DNA of 58,111 nt from Bacteroidota bacterium. GTDB taxonomy: Bacteria > Bacteroidota > Bacteroidia > Bacteroidales > VadinHA17. Where the stretch lies: positions 1 through 58,111 of the forward strand of contig JAKPDL010000019.1 in the NCBI GenBank assembly GCA_029552825.1, read 5' to 3'. Every line of letters begins with the position of its first letter. Position 1 is the stretch's first letter. The translations under genes and the position numbers were made by a program. Shown piece by piece: positions 54,124-58,111 of the stretch. The notes under the pieces were generated by a model. That model was not told the DNA's origin. It did not search any database and worked only from the letters and a program-made list of their open reading frames with translations.

Positions 54124-55065
54124 ATGAAAATTGTTGTACTGGACGGTTATGCACTGAACCCTGGGGATATCTCATGGGATGAGCTGAAATCTCTCGGAGA
54201 GGTGGAGGTTTATGACCGCACACCTGATAATATGATAACTGAAAGGGCAGCAGATGCAGAGATAATTCTTACGAATAAAAATCTGATGATGGCAAATGTT
54301 ATAGAGAAGCTGCCACGTTTGAAATATATAGGTGTGCTGGCCACGGGTTACAATGTTGTGGACACTGAAGCAGCAAAACGGAGAGGCATTATTGTAACAA
54401 ATGTACCGGCATACAGTACTGCATCGGTAGCCCAGCATACTTTTGCTCTTATTCTTGAATTTTACAATTACCCTGGAAAATTTTCTGATGAAGTCAGGGA
54501 AGGGCGGTGGAGCAGGAATCTGGATTTCTGCTACTGGGACAAACAGTTGATAGAGTTAGCAGGAAAAACAATTGGTATTGTGGGTTTCGGAAGGATAGGG
54601 AAGGCGGTCGCAAGGGTTGCCGAGGCTCTGGAAATGAATGTAATAGTTAGTGAGGTAACAGATGTTGAAGGTTATGAAAACTACCCGCTGGATGAACTCC
54701 TCAAACGTAGCGATATAGTCACCCTTCATTGTCCGCTCACACCCGGAACGAAAGGCATTATCAACAGGGAAAGGCTCCGGCTGATGAAGCCTTCAGCGCT
54801 GCTGGTGAACTGTGCCCGCGGGCAGCTTATTGTGGAGCACGATCTGGCTGAAGCACTCAACGAAGGCAGGATAGCCGGTGCTGCGCTCGATGTCCTCTCA
54901 GAAGAACCACCCTGTCCAGATAACCCTCTGCTGAAGGCAAAAAACTGCATAATTACCCCGCATGTAGCATGGGCAACCCTTGAGGCCCGTCAGCGGCTGA
55001 TGAAGATAGCAGTGAATAATGTCAGGAGTTTTATGGAAGGTAAACCGGTAAATGTTGTAAATTGA
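54124..55065 (+). CDS. D-isomer-specific 2-hydroxyacid dehydrogenase
   Basis: 313 residues, cytosolic. Family layout: substrate-binding halves 1-100 and 285-313 around the NAD domain with GKTIGIVGFGRIGKAVARVA. Catalytic residues are in LVNCARGQLIVEHDL (Arg), LDVLSEEPPCPDNP (Glu) and IITPHVAWATLEAR (His). Family members act on glycerate/hydroxypyruvate, D-lactate and similar acids; the late HVAWAT and YPGKFSDEVREG blocks look like the hydroxypyruvate/glycerate reductase branch. It may process an acid from sugar breakdown. Start ATG is in an AT-rich leader of 47 bases after the glycosidase remnant. Confidence 0.9.
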   Translation: MKIVVLDGYALNPGDISWDELKSLGEVEVYDRTPDNMITERAADAEIILTNKNLMMANVIEKLPRLKYIGVLATGYNVVDTEAAKRRGIIVTNVPAYSTASVAQHTFALILEFYNYPGKFSDEVREGRWSRNLDFCYWDKQLIELAGKTIGIVGFGRIGKAVARVAEALEMNVIVSEVTDVEGYENYPLDELLKRSDIVTLHCPLTPGTKGIINRERLRLMKPSALLVNCARGQLIVEHDLAEALNEGRIAGAALDVLSEEPPCPDNPLLKAKNCIITPHVAWATLEARQRLMKIAVNNVRSFMEGKPVNVVN

Positions 55066-55149
55066 ATTCAGCTTTAACGGTTACCCTGTACCATAATTGT
55101 CATGCGGTTTTGCGGTCTGATTTCGTGCGGTTTGTTTTTACCGATTACT

Positions 55150-55238
55150 GAATACCGAATACCGAATACCGAATACCGAATACTGTTTACCCTGAGCCCT
55201 GAGCCCTCCCGCTTTGCGGGACTTCACTTCGCTGCGCG
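55150..55238 (+). repeat. GAATACC tandem repeat followed by CCCGC-type palindromic repeat
   Basis: Bases 55150-55184 are five copies of the 7-base unit GAATACC. At 55204-55238 stands CCCTCCCGCTTTGCGGGACT followed by TCACTTCGCTGCGCG, the partner of the element at 3395-3432. It ends 13 bases from the stop codon of the convergent transporter gene at 55251, where it could act as a transcript end. Confidence 0.75.
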
Positions 55239-55250
55239 ATCTCTGTACCC

Positions 55251-56249
55251 TCACGCTCCCGCATACACCAGCAACGCCAGCCCCGCAAAGTATGCAAAAA
55301 ACATCAACGCTATCAAAATATTCACCTGTCTGCTCGCACCCCTGAACTCCTTCCATATAAATACCCCCCACAACGCTGCTACCAGTGTGGCACCCTGACC
55401 GAGCCCGTAAGATATTGCAAACCCTGCCTTACCGGCAGCTATGATGCTCATCGACATTCCTGTGTTCCATATTATGCCCCCGAGCACACCCGTGAGATGC
55501 ACCTTCAGGCTGCCCCCTACATAATCCCTGAACGAGAGTGGTTCACCCTCAATGGGCTTTTTCATCAGAAGATAATTGAAAATAAAGTTGCTGATAAGCA
55601 CACCAACAGCAAAAAACAGTACCGCCGAATATGGAGTGAGTCTGCCCGGCTCCGGAGCAGCAAAATCAGTTGCCATAGAGCTTGCAACAAACCTGTAAAA
55701 CATCGACATAAGTATACCTGCCGACACAGATAGAATTATACCCTTCCCCGAAACCCTGCTCTGAGAGGCACTATGCTGGCGGTATGCTAAAGCATCAATT
55801 ATAATGGCAGCCACAATGAGAGCAAGTCCCGTGAAAAGTACTACCGGATCTCCTTTGGGCGCTGCAACATAGTTGACAATAACCCCTACTGCAAGTGCAA
55901 TGCCCACACCCACAGGAAATGCAACAGCCATCCCCGCTATTGCCATCGCTGCAACAAGCAGTATGTTGGAAGCATTGAATATCACTCCTCCTGCAATAGC
56001 TTTTAGTACGTTTTCAACGTCAGCCTGAAGGATATCCTTAAGAAAACTCCTCCCTTCCTGTCCAAAACTGCCAAGAGTGAAGCCGGATATCAATGCAAAC
56101 AACAAAATTCCCAGGACGTAATCCCAGTAAAAGAGTTCGAAACGCCATGTTTTGCCGGCAAGCTTCTGGGTGTTGCCCCACGAACCCCAGCAAAGCATGG
56201 TGATGACACATAAAACAACTGCCAGTGGGTAAGATTGTGGAATGAACAT
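55251..56249 (-). CDS. Sugar-type permease of the DMT/GRP superfamily
   Basis: 332 residues with about ten membrane helices and no signal peptide. N terminus: PLAVVLCVITMLCWGSWGNT, then FELFYWDYVLGILLFALISG. Other helices are AIAGGVIFNASNILLVAAMA, AVAFPVGVGIALAVGVIVNY and IWNTGMSMSIIAAGKAGFAI. This fits the glucose/ribose porter (GRP) or RhaT-like families of the drug/metabolite transporter superfamily. In this setting it may import a monosaccharide released by the secreted glycosidases. The substrate is not visible in the sequence. It lies 42 bases after the ADP-ribosylglycohydrolase gene on the same strand, so they may form an operon. Confidence 0.82.
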   Translation of the reverse strand: MFIPQSYPLAVVLCVITMLCWGSWGNTQKLAGKTWRFELFYWDYVLGILLFALISGFTLGSFGQEGRSFLKDILQADVENVLKAIAGGVIFNASNILLVAAMAIAGMAVAFPVGVGIALAVGVIVNYVAAPKGDPVVLFTGLALIVAAIIIDALAYRQHSASQSRVSGKGIILSVSAGILMSMFYRFVASSMATDFAAPEPGRLTPYSAVLFFAVGVLISNFIFNYLLMKKPIEGEPLSFRDYVGGSLKVHLTGVLGGIIWNTGMSMSIIAAGKAGFAISYGLGQGATLVAALWGVFIWKEFRGASRQVNILIALMFFAYFAGLALLVYAGA

Positions 56250-56291
56250 GGCTTTTAAATAAATGATAAAAATATGATAATTAATTAGTTA

Positions 56292-57908
56292 TTAGTATTC
56301 AAATGAAAACTTGTAACCTTCATTTTTCTTTTTCTCAGTTCTAAAAATTGTGGCAGATGTCAGGTACACATTTGTTCCTGATGATTCGGGCCTCTTCTCT
56401 CCTTTAACAACAATTTTCACTTTATGCTCACCCGGCTCCAGGTGCATAACATGCCAGATGCTTGTTGTATGCTGCTGGCGTGCGAAATCGTAATATGTAT
56501 CAATGGTGCGGTGCAGCTCGTCATCAACAAAAATATCTGCCATTCCACCGTCGCGCCACCAGTTACCCTCAATGGAGATCCCGGTGCCGGTAAAGGTTAT
56601 TTCTGCCTCATCACCTGCTTTGCCAGAAACTATCGACTGACTTCGTGGTTTACCATCCCTGCCCGTCACTTCGTGTACCTTCCAGTTTCCCCTGAAGACC
56701 CACTCTCTGCTGTCAAAAACAGGCAACCTCCTGTCGAAAACCACATCGGGAAATGATACTTCCAGTGCAGGTGCTGCAGGCTCCTGAGCCTTTATCTTTA
56801 TTTTTCCGCCCGATACCATACCGCCTCCTTTTTCAATATGCTGCAGGGCATAGTTGTATGTGCTCTCAACAGCTTTGTTGAAGGAGTACGTTGTATGAAT
56901 AAAATTCGAATCGGCAAAGGCTTTAATCCCTTCCTGCATCTCTGCCGGCAGACCGCTGAACCCGTTTATGACACCGAGCACCGCCATAGCATTCGATGGA
57001 TTGCAGTCCGAATCCTGGCCGCACCGCGTGGAGATTTCAAGCGTCTTCACAGGATCTCCTCCGCCGTAAAGAAGCCCCATAACAATATATGCTCCGTTAA
57101 GCTTCGCATCAATATTAAAGGCTGATCCGGCACCGCAGATGTCAACATCACCCCACTTATCCTCAAGTTCCTTCCATGCCGCCCGCCAATCGTCCGGATA
57201 ATGATTGTAAAGTCTGATTACATCCTTAATTATCCTGTAATAATCGCTTTCTGCCGGTATTGATAGCAGTGCCTTTTCAATAATTTTCATTATGTCATTT
57301 TCAAAAAATGCTTCGGCATAAAGGGCGGCAACAAAGATGCCTCCATAAACGCCATCGCCGTAATTCATTATATGCCCGATTTTGTCGGCTATTTCCACAG
57401 CAGTTACCGGCATACCCGGGCACATAAACCCGATATAGTCGGCTTCGATCTGGAAATCAATGTCATCGGCGTGTATGTTGTACATCGGGTGACCCGACAT
57501 AGGAGGGAAGATGCTGTCGTACCAGTTTTTGCGCGCCTGCATGTTAGCATGCCAGAGGCCGTAGCCGGCTTTTGCAAAGAGCTCCTGGAACTTCTTAGCA
57601 GGCGCATCAGTTCCGTATTTGTCCATCGCCATCAGAAAAGTGAGCTGAACGTAAATGTCGTCCTGCCAGAGACTTCCACGGACGTCAGAGGGTTTCCAGT
57701 TTATCGGGTCTTCATAGATTTTTCCCTGTGCCCTGAACTCCGTGGGAGCGCCATAGGTTACACCAATCATTTTTCCGGCCCACCCACCGGCGATCTTGTC
57801 TTTTAAAACGTATGCAGAGATGGTTCTGAAATTGCTGTTATCGGATGTGCAGGATGCTATCATCGAAAATATAATTAACAGAATAGGGTTGCTGATAAGT
57901 CTGGTCAT
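56292..57908 (-). CDS. ADP-ribosylglycohydrolase-family lipoprotein with C-terminal beta-sandwich
   Basis: 538 residues with a lipoprotein signal (LLIIFSMIASC). The first 360 residues are an ADP-ribosylglycohydrolase (DraG) fold: KIAGGWAGKMIGVTYGAPTE, WQDDIYVQLTFL, MNYGDGVYGGIFVAALYAEA and TRCGQDSDCNPSNAMAVLG. The metal-site blocks depart from DraG: QDDIYVQ in place of TDDT-type, and GQDSDCN in place of GGDTD. The Asp residues remain. Residues about 400-538 look like a carbohydrate-binding-type sandwich (AEITFTGTGISIEGNWW, GGMADIFVDDELHRTIDTYY). Export plus this domain suggests a sugar-linked rather than protein ADP-ribose substrate. This is inference. Confidence 0.8.
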   Translation of the reverse strand: MTRLISNPILLIIFSMIASCTSDNSNFRTISAYVLKDKIAGGWAGKMIGVTYGAPTEFRAQGKIYEDPINWKPSDVRGSLWQDDIYVQLTFLMAMDKYGTDAPAKKFQELFAKAGYGLWHANMQARKNWYDSIFPPMSGHPMYNIHADDIDFQIEADYIGFMCPGMPVTAVEIADKIGHIMNYGDGVYGGIFVAALYAEAFFENDIMKIIEKALLSIPAESDYYRIIKDVIRLYNHYPDDWRAAWKELEDKWGDVDICGAGSAFNIDAKLNGAYIVMGLLYGGGDPVKTLEISTRCGQDSDCNPSNAMAVLGVINGFSGLPAEMQEGIKAFADSNFIHTTYSFNKAVESTYNYALQHIEKGGGMVSGGKIKIKAQEPAAPALEVSFPDVVFDRRLPVFDSREWVFRGNWKVHEVTGRDGKPRSQSIVSGKAGDEAEITFTGTGISIEGNWWRDGGMADIFVDDELHRTIDTYYDFARQQHTTSIWHVMHLEPGEHKVKIVVKGEKRPESSGTNVYLTSATIFRTEKKKNEGYKFSFEY

Positions 57909-58039
57909 GGCTAAGTGTGTTTACAACAATATTCTGAAATAAAGATAAAAAGATTATTCGAAACAGGCTCAAGTTGTGCAACTTTTTTTCTGTAAAATCA
58001 TTTAAGCCACGATTAATTTTTTGACATTTAGAGAAGTAT

Positions 58040-58087
58040 CCGAAGGAAGAGGAGCATGCTCCTCTTCCTTCGGAGCGTTTTCTTTTT
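58040..58087 (+). terminator. Long perfect palindrome with T-rich flank, possible terminator
   Basis: Bases 58040-58073 form a 34-base perfect palindrome (17-bp arms beginning CCGAAGGAAGAGGAGCA), followed on the plus strand by AGCGTTTTCTTTTT. No plus-strand gene stands just upstream; it may end a minus-strand gene that lies beyond the window. The rest of 57909-58111 shows no gene. Confidence 0.5.
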
Positions 58088-58111
58088 CCCATATCCAGAG
58101 AGGTTCCATTT

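Noticed and set aside
57971-57990. AAGTTGTGCAACTTTTTTT as a terminator
   Set aside because: The stem is only 5 bp and no plus-strand gene ends nearby.

Overview
The window comes from a Bacteroidota chromosome, probably an environmental member of Bacteroidales or a related order. The evidence is two TonB-dependent receptors with N-terminal carboxypeptidase-regulatory-like domains, a papain-like peptidase with a type IX secretion sorting tail, a Fibrobacter-type paralogous (FISUMP) lipoprotein, a fiber protein with an S74 chaperone domain, many lipoprotein signals, GH92/GH29/S1 sulfatase enzymes, and almost no Shine-Dalgarno sequences. No rRNA, tRNA, CRISPR array or intact transposase was found.

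Layout. 1-4570: a fiber/adhesin-like gene between two long direct repeats, in a region full of short interspersed and tandem repeats. 4574-8409: an M20 peptidase and a secreted BNR/sortilin-like propeller protein. 8945-16154: a PhoR/PhoB-type two-component pair divergent from a TonB receptor and a surface lipoprotein, with a Pho-box-like repeat between them; terminator at 16215. 16332-18800: an unknown secreted protein and a FadL-type porin. 18991-31628: a long minus-strand group with a large glycosidase, a sulfatase, a TonB receptor, a small lipoprotein, a GH92 mannosidase, a sialate O-acetylesterase and a PQQ-like propeller. 31768-41998: a DUF1080 lipoprotein, a cytosolic ApnL-like protein, an alpha/alpha-barrel lipoprotein, a second sulfatase, a broken apiosidase-like gene, a beta-barrel protein, a sugar isomerase/epimerase and a Tat-exported aldo/keto reductase. 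42355-44873: the T9SS papain-like peptidase and the FISUMP lipoprotein. 45311-57908: a GH29 fucosidase, a GH141-like beta-helix protein, a PIG-L deacetylase, a DoxX/TIM-barrel fusion, a third sulfatase, a truncated glycosidase remnant, a 2-hydroxyacid dehydrogenase, a sugar-type permease and an ADP-ribosylglycohydrolase lipoprotein.

Function (inference). From 18991 to 57908 the window is a saccharolytic region for a branched, sulfated and acylated glycan. Secreted sulfatases and esterases would strip substituents, exo-glycosidases (GH29, GH141-like, GH92, the GH106-like enzyme) would release sugars, and the permease with the isomerase, dehydrogenase and ApnL-like protein would handle products inside the cell. 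The fucosidase, GH141-like, apiosidase-like and ApnL-like parts recall rhamnogalacturonan-II chemistry, while three sulfatases point instead to marine or host sulfated glycans. There is no SusD homologue, no hybrid two-component regulator and no ECF sigma factor, so this is not a classical polysaccharide utilization locus. Two glycosidase genes are decaying, each directly next to a sulfatase stop codon.

The most unusual material is non-coding: a composite repeat made of a REP-like palindrome followed by an 11-bp tandem array, the long direct repeats around the fiber gene, and a DoxX protein fused to what looks like a formerly separate Tat-exported enzyme.
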